Position numbers and translations under genes: made by a program
Source: Candidatus Merdivicinus excrementipullorum
GTDB lineage: Bacteria > Bacillota > Clostridia > Oscillospirales > Ruminococcaceae
Direction: 5' to 3'
Assembly: GCA_018716725.1 (NCBI GenBank)
Contig: DVJP01000054.1
Location: 30,075 to 94,074, forward strand
Length of the DNA stretch: 64,000 nucleotides
Notes under the pieces: model-generated
Told to the model about the DNA's origin: nothing
The model's database searches: none
Seen by the model: the letters and a program-made list of their open reading frames with translations, nothing else
Part shown: piece by piece, positions 1 to 7,692 of the stretch
Position numbering within the stretch: the first letter of the stretch is position 1
Layout of the letters: each line of letters opens with the position of its first letter

Positions 1-510
1 GTAATCCAGCAGGTTTTTCTCGTTGATGCCGCCGGTGGGCATAAACCGCAGCTGGCCGTATGGAGCCGCCATGGCCTTAATGGCTTTGATGCCGCCGTTT
101 GCCTCCGCCGGGAAAAATTTCACCACGGAAAGCCCCAGCTCTATGGCGGCTTCCATGTCGGAGGGGGTAGCGCACCCCGGCAGGACCGGGACCCCCTTTT
201 CCAGGCAGTAGGACACCACCTTGGGGTTTAACCCGGGGGAGACGATAAACTTGGCCCCGGCTTCCACAGCCTGGTCTACCTGGGCGGTGGTCAGGACAGT
301 CCCGGCCCCGACCAGCATTTCCGGACAGGCTTTGCTCATCCGGGCAATAGCTTCCTTGGCCGCGGCAGTACGGAAGGTCACTTCCGCCGCCGGAAGCCCG
401 CCTTGGCACAGGGCTTTTGCCAAAGGTTCCGCTTGGGCTGCGTCCTCGATTTTGATGACGGGGATCAGGCCGCAGGTTTCAATTTGCTGAAAAATTTGCT
501 GTTCATTCAT
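1..510 (-). CDS. eda: KDPG/KHG aldolase, 3' end cut by window edge
   Basis: This is a bifunctional 2-keto-3-deoxy-6-phosphogluconate / 4-hydroxy-2-oxoglutarate aldolase, which releases pyruvate from KDPG or KHG. The gene is absent from the ORF track because it has no stop inside the window. Translation from the ATG at 510 gives MNEQQIFQQIETCGLIPVIK. Class I aldolase hallmarks follow: a VGAGTVLT motif, the phosphate-site SPGLNP, and the Schiff-base lysine in VVKFFPAE, then FMPTGGI. About 170 residues of an expected 205-215 are visible. An AGGAG site lies 11 bases upstream of the start. It would connect uronate or gluconate breakdown to pyruvate, but the usual kinase and dehydratase partners are not in the window. 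Confident. Confidence 0.95.
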   Translation of the reverse strand, partial: MNEQQIFQQIETCGLIPVIKIEDAAQAEPLAKALCQGGLPAAEVTFRTAAAKEAIARMSKACPEMLVGAGTVLTTAQVDQAVEAGAKFIVSPGLNPKVVSYCLEKGVPVLPGCATPSDMEAAIELGLSVVKFFPAEANGGIKAIKAMAAPYGQLRFMPTGGINEKNLLDY

Positions 511-663
511 GGGGATGCGCTCCTTTTTCTGATGTTATTTTTAGGATACCGCGTTTTCCTCTGGTTCTCAATTCAAAACCATCGACAAAGATTTCAGCAT
601 TTTCCTGTGCATTTTAATATAGGGGACGATGCCACAAATTTATCGAAAGGATTCAAAAAAATT

Positions 664-748
664 TGTAGGGGCGGATGCCCACATCCGCCCGTCCTCGTTT
701 GATACATTTCAGAATAATCCCGGGACGATGTGGGCATCGTCCCCTACA
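664..748. repeat. BIME-like element, TGTAGGGG...CCCCTACA ends
   Basis: This 85-bp element starts with TGTAGGGG and ends with its exact reverse complement. Each end carries its own short palindrome (GGCGGATG/CATCCGCC and GACGATG/CATCGTC). The same architecture recurs at about 25.5, 28.7, 28.9 and 63.7-64.0 kb. It resembles the paired inverted REP units called BIMEs. No transposase gene for it is in the window. Confidence 0.7.
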
Positions 749-1030
749 ACCGGCGAACCGCCGACGGCGATTCGCCGCGGCATTATGCCTCGCGCCGGAT
801 TTATGAACGGCGGGATGAACCGCCGTTTTCGTCACAGGTTCCCCGAAACAGCATCTAGGCATACTGATTTGAAAACAGGCGGCCAATGGCCGCCCCTACA
901 GCCTTTTTCGTTAAATTTACCAAAACGGCAGAAAATGAAATCTATCCATACGGCGAATTTATTTCGCCGTCCAGCGGTCGGTGCGGGGCTGTGCGGCCGC
1001 GTCGACTTAACAGCCCGGTTACCGGGCAAA
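749..1030. repeat. Hairpin-rich composite intergenic repeat
   Basis: A series of palindromes fills the gap between the aldolase gene and mreB. They include AACGGCGG/CCGCCGTT, GGCGGCC/GGCCGCC followed by CCCCTACA, CGGCGAA/TTCGCCG and AGCCCGG/CCGGGC. The blocks beginning GAACGGCGGGAT and AATGAAATCTA also occur, in the same order, at about 28.6-29.1 kb, so this is a dispersed composite and not local sequence. No gene is supported here; ORFs in the track have no ribosome site and follow the repeats. Confidence 0.65.
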
Positions 1031-1061
1031 TGTAAAAAATTGTGAATAGCCGCGCTTTTTC

Positions 1062-1091
1062 TTGTACTTTCGCCCCGAAATGCGGTATAAT
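1062..1091 (+). promoter_or_regulatory. Sigma-A promoter of the mreB-like gene
   Basis: TTGTAC at 1062-1067 and a perfect TATAAT at 1086-1091 are separated by 18 bases, about 33 bases before the start codon. Confidence 0.75.
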
Positions 1092-1124
1092 AGAAGAAAA
1101 AGATCCTTTGGAGGAGGAAGATTC

Positions 1125-2141
1125 ATGGCAGGAGTCGATTTAGGCATCGATCTTGGCACCACCAAGATCATCATATACCGCCGGGACAAGGGCATTGTCC
1201 TGGAGGAACCCAGCGTTGTGGCATACAATACCCGCAGCGGCAAGGTTGTGGCCGTGGGGCACGAAGCCCTGGCCATGCTGGGCAAAACCCCAGCGTACAT
1301 CCAAACGGAATGCCCCATCCGGGACGGCGTTATTTCCGACCACCGTTACACCGAGTACCTGGTCAAGGAATTTGTCCGGAAAGTGACCAAAAGCTACTTA
1401 ATCAAACCCCGCATCGCCATCTGCATCCCCTCGGCCATTACCCATGTGGAGGCACGGGCCGTGGTGGATGCCGCTATGAGCGCCGGCGCCCGGCAGGTTT
1501 TCTTAGTGGACGAGCCTTTGGCGGCGGCCATCGGCGCAGGGATCGACGTAACCCGGCCGGAAGGGCATATGCTGGTGGACAGCGGCGGCGGCACCTCCGA
1601 CGTGGCCGTCATTTCCCTGGGCGGCATCGTCACCGCCAATTCCCTGCGGGTGGCGGGAAACACCTTTGACGAGGCCATTATTAAGTACATCCAAAACACC
1701 TACAAACTGGCCGTGGGCACCAAGGTGGCGGAGAACCTGAAAAAGGAAATCGGCTGCGTCTTTGACCCGGAGGAATCCGTCACCGCCACAGTAAAAGGCC
1801 GGAACCTGCTGACCGGCTACCCGGAGCAGATCACCATTACCCAGACGGAGCTTTTCGAGGTTTTGCGGCCCTTTGCCGCGGAAATCGTCATGGCTGTCCG
1901 CAGCGTGCTGGAACGGACGCCGCCGGAGCTTATCGGCGACATCCACGAAAACGGCATCATCATGACCGGCGGCACTGCCCAGCTGAAAGGCTTGGCGGAG
2001 CTTATCCAGGAAAACACCGGCATCGAAACCCGTTTGGCGGAGGACCCGGTGCGCTGTGTGGGCATCGGCACCGGCACCTGCTTCGACAGCATGAGCGAGC
2101 TGAAGGAAGGCTTTGAAAATGCCGCCACCTATTCCCATTAA
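1125..2141 (+). CDS. mreB: MreB/Mbl-like rod-shape actin homologue
   Basis: This is an actin-like ATPase that polymerises under the membrane and guides lateral cell-wall synthesis. The start is the ATG at 1125, behind GAGGAGGAAGATTC; the track start at 1062 is in the promoter. It has 338 residues, normal for MreB. Actin-fold nucleotide motifs are present in order: DLGTTK near residue 9, DSGGGTSDVAV near 165, and IMTGGTAQL near 285. These vary from the usual DLGTAN, DIGGGT and LTGGGA, so it is a divergent paralogue (Mbl/MreBH-like). It stands alone, without mreC, mreD or rodA. It ends in a terminator shared with the convergent gene. Confidence 0.88.
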   Translation: MAGVDLGIDLGTTKIIIYRRDKGIVLEEPSVVAYNTRSGKVVAVGHEALAMLGKTPAYIQTECPIRDGVISDHRYTEYLVKEFVRKVTKSYLIKPRIAICIPSAITHVEARAVVDAAMSAGARQVFLVDEPLAAAIGAGIDVTRPEGHMLVDSGGGTSDVAVISLGGIVTANSLRVAGNTFDEAIIKYIQNTYKLAVGTKVAENLKKEIGCVFDPEESVTATVKGRNLLTGYPEQITITQTELFEVLRPFAAEIVMAVRSVLERTPPELIGDIHENGIIMTGGTAQLKGLAELIQENTGIETRLAEDPVRCVGIGTGTCFDSMSELKEGFENAATYSH

Positions 2142-2187
2142 TGCAAGAAAACCCGGCTGAGGAATTTCCCAGCCGGGTTTTCTTGCA
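2142..2187. terminator. Bidirectional terminator, mreB / sugar isomerase
   Basis: TGCAAGAAAACCCGGCTG pairs perfectly with CAGCCGGGTTTTCTTGCA around a 10-base loop. T-runs flank the stem on both strands, and it lies between convergent genes. Confidence 0.9.
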
Positions 2188-2195
2188 TTATCAGA

Positions 2196-3110
2196 TTATA
2201 CCTGCGCCCAAATGGCACGGGCCATAGCCAGGGAAATTTCCGTCCCCTGCTCGCAGACTTCCATGCCCTCAAATTCCAGGGACATGTACCCGTCAAAGCC
2301 GGAAGCCTTGATGACCCGCAGGATTTCCCAGATGTCCAGATCCCCCTGGCCTAAGATGGAACCCCGGAGCATCCGGCCGCCCATGGTTTCAAACCAGCTG
2401 CCGTTGTCGCAGTTGAACATCTCCGTCTGGCCGGGAAGCTGGGACTTCTTGCGGATGTAAAAATCCTTCAGATGGATGATCTCCGCGTAAGGCAGGCATT
2501 TTTTCACCGCCGCCACGCTGTCCTCGTCCACGCACTGGAAATTCCCCACATCCAGGGTCATTTTGATGTCGTCAAAGCCGGTTTCCTGGATCAGGTGCAG
2601 AATGCGGTCGGAACCGTTGACAAAGAAGCCGTGGTTTTCCAGGGTGGTGCGGATGCCCCGTTCCCCGGTGTATTCATGCAGTTCTTTGATGCCCTCCACC
2701 ATCAGGGGCAGCTCCTTGTAAAAATTCTCCACAGTGTTGGTGGAAAAGGGCCGCCTAAAGGAGGAGGTGTCGTACCGCATCCGCTTTAAGCCAAGCCTTG
2801 CCGCCGCGTCAATGTGCCGTTTTACCCGTTCAATTTCCCGGCGGCGTTCCTCTGCGTCGGGCTTCAGCAGGTCGGCGTTGACGGAGTAGGTGGAGATTTC
2901 CAGGCCCACGTCCGCGCATTTTTCCCGGACGCTGTCAATGAGCTTTTCATCCAAAGTCAGCTCCTGGTCGTTGACAAAGGGTAGGTGGAAGGGCACAAAC
3001 TCAATGTGCTCGCAGCCGTGCTCTTTCGCGAAATCAATGACGTCGTAAACCGTTTTGCGCCCCGCCGCCATAGCCGGGGTCAGGCAGTAGGCGCTCATGC
3101 CGAATTTCAT
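2196..3110 (-). CDS. Sugar phosphate isomerase/epimerase (xylose-isomerase-like TIM barrel)
   Basis: This 304-residue protein belongs to the AP-endonuclease-2 TIM-barrel superfamily, which holds sugar isomerases, epimerases and inosose dehydratases. Metal-ligand positions typical of the fold can be read: Glu in TTLENHGFF, Asp in LDVGNFQ, His in IIHLKDF and Glu in MSLEFEG near the C-terminus. The ATG at 3110 follows AGGAGGAC at good spacing. The true substrate cannot be read from sequence. The neighbouring KDPG aldolase hints at sugar acid metabolism, but mreB lies between them. The family call is firm and the specificity is open. Confidence 0.85.
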   Translation of the reverse strand: MKFGMSAYCLTPAMAAGRKTVYDVIDFAKEHGCEHIEFVPFHLPFVNDQELTLDEKLIDSVREKCADVGLEISTYSVNADLLKPDAEERRREIERVKRHIDAAARLGLKRMRYDTSSFRRPFSTNTVENFYKELPLMVEGIKELHEYTGERGIRTTLENHGFFVNGSDRILHLIQETGFDDIKMTLDVGNFQCVDEDSVAAVKKCLPYAEIIHLKDFYIRKKSQLPGQTEMFNCDNGSWFETMGGRMLRGSILGQGDLDIWEILRVIKASGFDGYMSLEFEGMEVCEQGTEISLAMARAIWAQV

Positions 3111-3182
3111 AAAAAAGTCCTCCTTAAATATCCTTTTTCCTTGATTGTATCATTTCCATAACTGGCTGTCAAGAAGCCGCTG

Positions 3183-3854
3183 CTATTTTTCCTCCGACTG
3201 CAATTTGGCAAAAGCGTCGGCGAACAAATCCCCTAAGGTGGAACCGGTGCCGCTGGGGGTGGCGGGCTTAAAGACCTGCTGGATAATCCGGGTGCGCTGG
3301 GCGAAAGCCTCCTTGTCCTTAACCAGGGTCAAAAGGGAGGCGGACATTTCCGCGTCGTCCACCGCCCGGTGCTGCCGCCCCTCAAAGGACTGCTCCACGG
3401 AACCAATGGCGTTTTGCAAAGAAAGGTTGGACCGGCGGGACAATCCCACCAGCCGGGTATACACCCGCTGGAAATCCATCCAGCGCCGGAACTGCCGGGG
3501 CACATCCAGTTCCTTCAGCCAGCATTCCCCGTAAAGCTGATTAAAGTCGCTGATGCTCCAGGAATAAATCCGCACCGGCCCTTCCCCGATCCACTGGGCG
3601 AAATCCAAAAGGGCGTCGGCCAGGACGGGAGCGTTTTCTACATCCTCCTGGGTAATGCCCGTAAGGCTGGTGATTTTCTTGGTAATGGTATTCCGTTCCG
3701 GCTTTACAAATTTATCATAGCGGTCCGTCAACTGGTAGTTCTCATCCAGCTTCACCGCGCCGATCTCAATAATTTCGTGGCGCACCGGGTCGTCATATTG
3801 CCGCTGGTCCGCCGCAATGGGATTCATTTCAAAATCCAGAAAAACATGGTACAT
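3183..3854 (-). CDS. DEDDh 3'-5' exonuclease (DnaQ/RNase T-like)
   Basis: This 223-residue protein has the exonuclease motifs of the DnaQ-like superfamily. Exo I is FLDFEMNP with the catalytic Asp and Glu near residues 7 and 9. Exo II contains the Asp of SISDFNQL. Exo III reads HRAVDDA, matching HxxxxD. It also has the ITGITxEDV-type segment common to these enzymes (here SLTGITQED). I chose the ATG at 3854 because GGAGGG lies seven bases upstream and the fold starts at once. The longer 324-residue track ORF would add about 100 basic residues encoded opposite the divergent gene. The substrate (DNA or RNA ends) is unknown, and no polymerase partner is nearby. Confidence 0.85.
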   Translation of the reverse strand: MYHVFLDFEMNPIAADQRQYDDPVRHEIIEIGAVKLDENYQLTDRYDKFVKPERNTITKKITSLTGITQEDVENAPVLADALLDFAQWIGEGPVRIYSWSISDFNQLYGECWLKELDVPRQFRRWMDFQRVYTRLVGLSRRSNLSLQNAIGSVEQSFEGRQHRAVDDAEMSASLLTLVKDKEAFAQRTRIIQQVFKPATPSGTGSTLGDLFADAFAKLQSEEK

Positions 3855-3964
3855 CCATTTTCCCTCCATCTTTCGACATAATTTTATTGTACCACAAAGG
3901 GGCTTTTTCGTGAAGGGAAAAATCAGCGGTTTTCGTTTTCTTATGCGAAAAGGATGTGAGAAAC

Positions 3965-4786
3965 ATGAGAACTGCCGTTTCTTTTGGCATAAAATGTATC
4001 GGATTTCTGCTGTTGTGGGGGCTTTTGGCCGTGGCGGCCATTCCTTTAAGCGAAACCGCCGCCTTTCTGACGGGAAGCGGCGCATACGCCCAGCTTTGCC
4101 GCAACGGTACCGCCCTTGCAGCCGCCGGGGTTGTCGCCTTCCTGATTTCCAAGACATTCCTGCCGGAGCAGAGCCTCCGCAGACAGATGGGCGCCCGGCC
4201 CGGCGACGGCCTTTGGATGGGGGCCGGATTCGGCGTATTCTGGGCAGCCGGGACGCTGCTTGCCTTCCGGCTGTCCGGCGGGCTGCATTTTATCCGCCAG
4301 GAAATGGCGGTTCAGGATCTGGGCGTCTGGATTGCAGCGTTGGCCTGCGGCGTGCTGACCCAGGGGATCCTGGCCCACGGGCTTTTCTACCCGGCCATGG
4401 AAGGCCAGTTTTCCAGAAATGCCGCTCTGGTTGGCTCCGCCGTTTTATTTGCGGCTTTGCATTTTCCACAATGGAAATACGGCCCCGCCGCCTTTCTCGG
4501 CCTGCTGGCCATGGGGCTTGTCCTCTCCCTGCTGCGCCGGTATTCCGGCGGGATTTTAGCCCCTGCCGCCGCCCATTTTGTGTGGGATTTCGCCGCGGGA
4601 ATCCTTTTTGGCGGGTTCCCATTTGACCCGTACCCCTCTGTCATCCAGATTTCCTTAAACGGCCCGGCGTGGCTGTCCGGCGGGCAGGCCGGCATGATGG
4701 GAAGCCTGCTGACCATGGCCGTCACCTTGGGAGCAGCGGCCCTTCTGGCGCTGTATGTTTCCCGGAAAAAACGGAAAAAAGCGTGA
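3965..4786 (+). CDS. CPBP/CAAX-like membrane protein with lost catalytic glutamates
   Basis: About 273 residues with roughly seven or eight hydrophobic segments and a C-terminal RKKRKKA tail. It resembles the CPBP (Abi/CAAX) intramembrane protease family. Motif 2 (FAALHF) and motif 3 (HFVWDF) are intact. Motif 1, normally EExxxRG, reads QGILAHG here, so both glutamates and the arginine are missing. The protein may therefore be inactive or have another role. I prefer the ATG at 3965, with AGGA ten bases upstream; the GTG at 3956 has almost no spacing. It is transcribed away from the exonuclease gene. The family assignment rests on motifs 2 and 3 and topology. Confidence 0.72.
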   Translation: MRTAVSFGIKCIGFLLLWGLLAVAAIPLSETAAFLTGSGAYAQLCRNGTALAAAGVVAFLISKTFLPEQSLRRQMGARPGDGLWMGAGFGVFWAAGTLLAFRLSGGLHFIRQEMAVQDLGVWIAALACGVLTQGILAHGLFYPAMEGQFSRNAALVGSAVLFAALHFPQWKYGPAAFLGLLAMGLVLSLLRRYSGGILAPAAAHFVWDFAAGILFGGFPFDPYPSVIQISLNGPAWLSGGQAGMMGSLLTMAVTLGAAALLALYVSRKKRKKA

Positions 4787-4788
4787 AA

Positions 4789-4812
4789 AAAGCCGCCCTT
4801 TGGGGCGGCTTC
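4789..4812 (+). terminator. Terminator hairpin, also part of a dispersed repeat
   Basis: AAGCCGCCC-TTTG-GGGCGGCTT follows the CPBP stop directly. The same 25 bases, including the trailing CAG, occur exactly at 21653-21677. The hairpin is therefore carried by a repeat and need not be native to this gene. It is followed by CAGCCTGTCGAA, which matches the end of the IS1182-type remnant. Confidence 0.7.
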
Positions 4813-5162
4813 AGCCTGTCGAAGAAGTAAATATGATTTGGCAAATTGCACAAAGGAGTGTTGTTTGCTGACGCAAATAAGCCGTGAATAAAAGCTTGGA
4901 AAATTCTAACCTGTCATTTTGCTTGCAAAATGACGTGCGCGCGTCATCAAGCCAGCTTGATGACTGCATCCGCGGCGGGTCTGCACGTCATGAATTGATA
5001 CATCAATTCATGACTCCGCTTTTTTTTGTTCGCGCCCGGGGCGCGAAGGAATTGGATTTCGTGCTCTGCGGAGCACGATGGGGGCTTTGCCCCTCAACCC
5101 CACAATTTTTCGAGAAAAATTGAGTAAAGCTTTTTCTTGTCTCTTTCGTTATGTCTGCAAAA
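4813..5162 (+). repeat. Hairpin-array element, copy A
   Basis: This 350-bp gap holds seven consecutive hairpins. The stems lie at about 4913-4934, 4943-4964, 4987-5014, 5029-5047, 5059-5078, 5084-5096 and 5103-5122. All are 6-12 bp, nearly perfect, with tight loops and short spacers. Copy B at 21.73-21.96 kb has the same leader (TTGCTNACGCAAAT...CCGTG), the same order and the same fourth hairpin, but different stem sequences that still pair. No ORF here has a ribosome site. Candidate structured RNA or mobile DNA structure; the function is unknown. Confidence 0.7.
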
Positions 5163-5192
5163 AACGAGGGAGCGCATATGCTCCCTCGTTTT
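5163..5192. terminator. Bidirectional terminator after the amino-acid ABC operon
   Basis: AACGAGGGAGC-GCATAT-GCTCCCTCGTT is a perfect stem flanked by A- and T-runs. It overlaps the stop of the ATPase gene and serves the minus-strand operon. Confidence 0.88.
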
Positions 5193-5917
5193 TACAACAC
5201 TTTGGACAGGAATTCCTTTGCCCGGGGGTTCTGCGGATTAGAGAAAAAGTCCGCCGGGTTATCCGATTCTTCCATGATAATGCCTTCGTCCATGAACAGA
5301 ACCCGGTTGGCCACTTCCTTAGCGAAGCCCATTTCATGGGTGACGCAGACCATAGTCATGCCGTCGTCCGCCAAATCTTTCATCAGCTGCAAAACCTCTC
5401 CCACCATTTCCGGGTCCAGGGCGGAGGTTGGCTCGTCAAAAAGCATCACGTCCGGGTTCATGGCCAGCGCCCGGACAATGGCGATGCGCTGTTTCTGGCC
5501 GCCGGAAAGCATGGCCGGGTAGGCTTTGGCTTTGTCCGCCAGGCCGATGCGCCCCAGCAGGGTCATGGCCTTTTCCTCGGCCTCCGCTTTGGACTGGAGC
5601 TTCAGGGTGGTGGGGGCCAGGGTGATGTTTTGAAGAATAGTCAGGTGCGGGAACAGGTTAAAGTGCTGGAAAACCATCCCCATTTTCCGCCGGAGCCGGT
5701 CGATGTCGCATTTGGGGGTGTTGATCTGCTCCCCTTCAAACCAGATTTCCCCGGAGGTGGGGGTTTCCAGCAGGTTTAAGCAGCGCAGGAAGGTGCTCTT
5801 TCCCGACCCGGAGGGGCCGATGACTACAACTTTATCCCCTTTGTTGATGGTGGTGGTGATATTCTTTAAAACCTCCAAGCTGCCAAAGGACTTGGTGAGG
5901 CCGTTAATTTCGATCAC
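5192..5917 (-). CDS. glnQ: Polar amino-acid ABC importer, ATP-binding subunit
   Basis: This is the cytoplasmic ATPase of a glutamine/arginine-type importer (PAAT family). It has 241 residues, the usual length. Walker A is GPSGSGKST near residue 34, followed by the Q-loop in [10 protein letters not shown], the signature LSGGQKQR, Walker B with catalytic Glu in [11 protein letters not shown], and the switch His in CVTHEMG. The signature helix reads AIVRALAM where most members have AIARALAM. It is the last gene of a three-gene operon on the minus strand, and its start overlaps the permease gene by 14 bases, implying coupled translation. Confidence 0.93.
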   Translation of the reverse strand: MIEINGLTKSFGSLEVLKNITTTINKGDKVVVIGPSGSGKSTFLRCLNLLETPTSGEIWFEGEQINTPKCDIDRLRRKMGMVFQHFNLFPHLTILQNITLAPTTLKLQSKAEAEEKAMTLLGRIGLADKAKAYPAMLSGGQKQRIAIVRALAMNPDVMLFDEPTSALDPEMVGEVLQLMKDLADDGMTMVCVTHEMGFAKEVANRVLFMDEGIIMEESDNPADFFSNPQNPRAKEFLSKVL

Positions 5918-6620
5918 TTTGACGCAGCCTCCTTTCTAGGCAGGTGACGCCGGCCTGAAGAATCAGTACCAGGACCAGGTAAACGACCGCCACGGCAATC
6001 AGCGGCAGGAACGCTTCATAGGTGCGGCTGCGGATAATGTCGCCGCCTTTGGTCAGATCCTGAAGCCCGATGTAGCCCGCCACGGAAGTTTCCTTTAACA
6101 GGGTAATCATCTCGTTGCCCAGGGCGGGAAGGACGTTCTTGACCGCCTGGGGCATGATGATTTTCCAGGTGGTCTGGGTGTAGTTTAGCCCTAAGCTGCG
6201 GCCGGCTTCCATCTGGCCCGGGTCGATGCTCATGATGCCGGAACGAAAGATCTCCGCCACATAGGCCGCCGAGTTTAAGCCGAAGGCAATAATGGCCACC
6301 AGGATAATGTTGATGTCCACCGCGGCAAAGATGACGAAGTAAATAATCATCAGCTGGACCACCACAGGGGTGCCCCTGATAACAGTAAGGTAGAGCTTGG
6401 CAATGGCGTTTAAAAATTTCAGGTTGCCCGTTTTGTCGTGGGTGGTGCGGACGAGCGCGATGAGGAAGCCCAGGACGACGCCTAAAATCAAGGCCCCCAG
6501 CGTAATCAGCAGTGTGTTGGTCAGGCCGGTGGTCAGGTATTTCCAGCGGTAATCCTTGATGAAGTTATCATAAAAGGAATTCCCGAAATCCACAAACCAG
6601 GCCGCAATTGAATCCAGCAA
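5904..6620 (-). CDS. Polar amino-acid ABC importer, permease
   Basis: This inner-membrane permease of the HisM/GlnP type has 238 residues. It has several hydrophobic helices and the EAA loop seen as [22 protein letters not shown]. An [10 protein letters not shown] segment typical of the family precedes it. The TTG at 6620 is the likely start: GGGGG sits six bases upstream, whereas the track ATG at 6644 would put that ribosome site inside the gene. It works with the ATPase downstream and the lipoprotein upstream. The specificity is not readable from the sequence. Confidence 0.9.
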   Translation of the reverse strand: MLDSIAAWFVDFGNSFYDNFIKDYRWKYLTTGLTNTLLITLGALILGVVLGFLIALVRTTHDKTGNLKFLNAIAKLYLTVIRGTPVVVQLMIIYFVIFAAVDINIILVAIIAFGLNSAAYVAEIFRSGIMSIDPGQMEAGRSLGLNYTQTTWKIIMPQAVKNVLPALGNEMITLLKETSVAGYIGLQDLTKGGDIIRSRTYEAFLPLIAVAVVYLVLVLILQAGVTCLERRLRQSDRN

Positions 6621-6647
6621 GTCAATCCCCCTTTTCTGATACAAGGC

Positions 6648-6683
6648 AAGGGACAGAAGGATAAAGCCTGCTTCTGTCCCTTT
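6648..6683 (-). other. Intercistronic hairpin between binding protein and permease
   Basis: AAGGGACAGAAG and CTTCTGTCCCTT form a perfect 12-bp stem in the 79-base gap. The minus-strand transcript lacks a U-run after it. It is better read as an mRNA-stabilising or attenuating hairpin that could raise binding-protein levels over permease levels. Confidence 0.6.
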
Positions 6684-6699
6684 TCTGATAACTCAAATC

Positions 6700-7617
6700 T
6701 TACTCGGCGGCTGCGTCTTTGACGATAACCACCTGGATGCCGGTGCAGTAAGAATCCGTGAAGTTCACGTTTTCTTCCCGGTCAGGGGTAACGGTCATGC
6801 CGGCCGCGCCGAAGTCCGCTTTGCCGGACTGGACGGCGGGGATAATGGAATCAAAGGCGATGTCCGTGATTTCCAGCTCCATGCCCAGCTTGTCGCAGAT
6901 AGCCCGGGCAAAATCTACATCCAGGCCCACGATTTTATCTTCGCCGGAAGAACTGTCGTGATACTCATAGGGAGGGAACTCGGCGTTGGTGGCCATGGTC
7001 AGGGTGCCGTTGTAGGTGATCCCTTCGGGGGAGGTGTAAGGCTCGGCGCCTTCCACGCCGTTAATGTAGTAATCCAGCAGCTGCTGGAGGGTGCCGTCCT
7101 CTTTCAGCTCCCCAATGGCGGTGTTGAACTGCTCCAAAAGCTCGGTGTTGTCTTTGGCGATGCAGATAGCGTAATCCTCTTCCGTGTAAGCGGAGTCCAG
7201 AATCACCAGGCCCTCATTTTCCTCTACAAAGACCTTGGCAGGCTCGTTGTCGATAACCACGGCGTCCAGCTTATCCTGGAGCAGGGCCTGGACGGCTTCC
7301 ATGCCCTTGTTGTAGCGGGTCAGCTCCGCGTTGCCCAGCAGGCCGTCCGCAATATCGCCGTCGATGTACTGGTCGCCGGTGGTGCCCAGCTGCACGCCGA
7401 TGCGGGCGTCGGTGAGAACCTCAGTGGGATCTTGGGTCGCTGCATTGCCGGAAGTTTCAGCGGTGGATTCTTCGGCGGAAGATTCCGCAGCGGAAGATTC
7501 CGCGACGGAGGACTCGGTTTCAGCGGAGGAATTGCTGCCGGTATCGCCGGAGCAGGAAGCAAGGGAAACGCACAAGGCCGCAGCCAGGAACGCGGCCAGA
7601 ATCTTTTTCAGTTTCAT
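6700..7617 (-). CDS. Amino-acid-binding lipoprotein with permuted lobe order
   Basis: This 305-residue lipoprotein captures the importer's substrate. Residues 1-22 form a signal with lipobox LASC (Cys22). Residues 23-62 are a Ser/Ala/Glu tether. The SBP_bac_3 domain is present but its halves are swapped. The hinge-to-end half comes first: IGVQLGTTGD near 73, then VVIDNEPAK and EDGTLQQLLDYYI, ending near 184. The normal N-terminal half comes last: GTLTMATNAEFPPYEY near 204, then FDSIIPAVQSGKADF, PDREENVNFTDSY, and stop at 305. This is a circular permutation opened at the hinge. The ATG at 7617 is preferred; an in-frame ATG at 7629 has no spacing from its AAAGG. Confidence 0.9.
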   Translation of the reverse strand: MKLKKILAAFLAAALCVSLASCSGDTGSNSSAETESSVAESSAAESSAEESTAETSGNAATQDPTEVLTDARIGVQLGTTGDQYIDGDIADGLLGNAELTRYNKGMEAVQALLQDKLDAVVIDNEPAKVFVEENEGLVILDSAYTEEDYAICIAKDNTELLEQFNTAIGELKEDGTLQQLLDYYINGVEGAEPYTSPEGITYNGTLTMATNAEFPPYEYHDSSSGEDKIVGLDVDFARAICDKLGMELEITDIAFDSIIPAVQSGKADFGAAGMTVTPDREENVNFTDSYCTGIQVVIVKDAAAE

Positions 7618-7663
7618 ATTCAAACCCATCCTTTGTTCTGATTTTTCATTTGGTATATTCCAT

Positions 7664-7692
7664 ACTTTAGCACATCCTTCGTGGAATTGCAA
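7664..7692 (-). promoter_or_regulatory. Sigma-A promoter of the amino-acid ABC operon
   Basis: On the minus strand TTGCAA (7692-7687) and TAAAGT (7669-7664) are 17 bases apart, about 47 bases before the lipoprotein start. Confidence 0.6.

Noticed and set aside
629-1045. 138-residue ORF upstream of mreB
   Set aside because: Its translation follows the dispersed repeats (GADAHIRP-type words), and it has no ribosome site.
4884-5123. 79-residue ORF in hairpin array copy A
   Set aside because: It has no ribosome site, runs through several palindromes and is not conserved as a frame in copy B.
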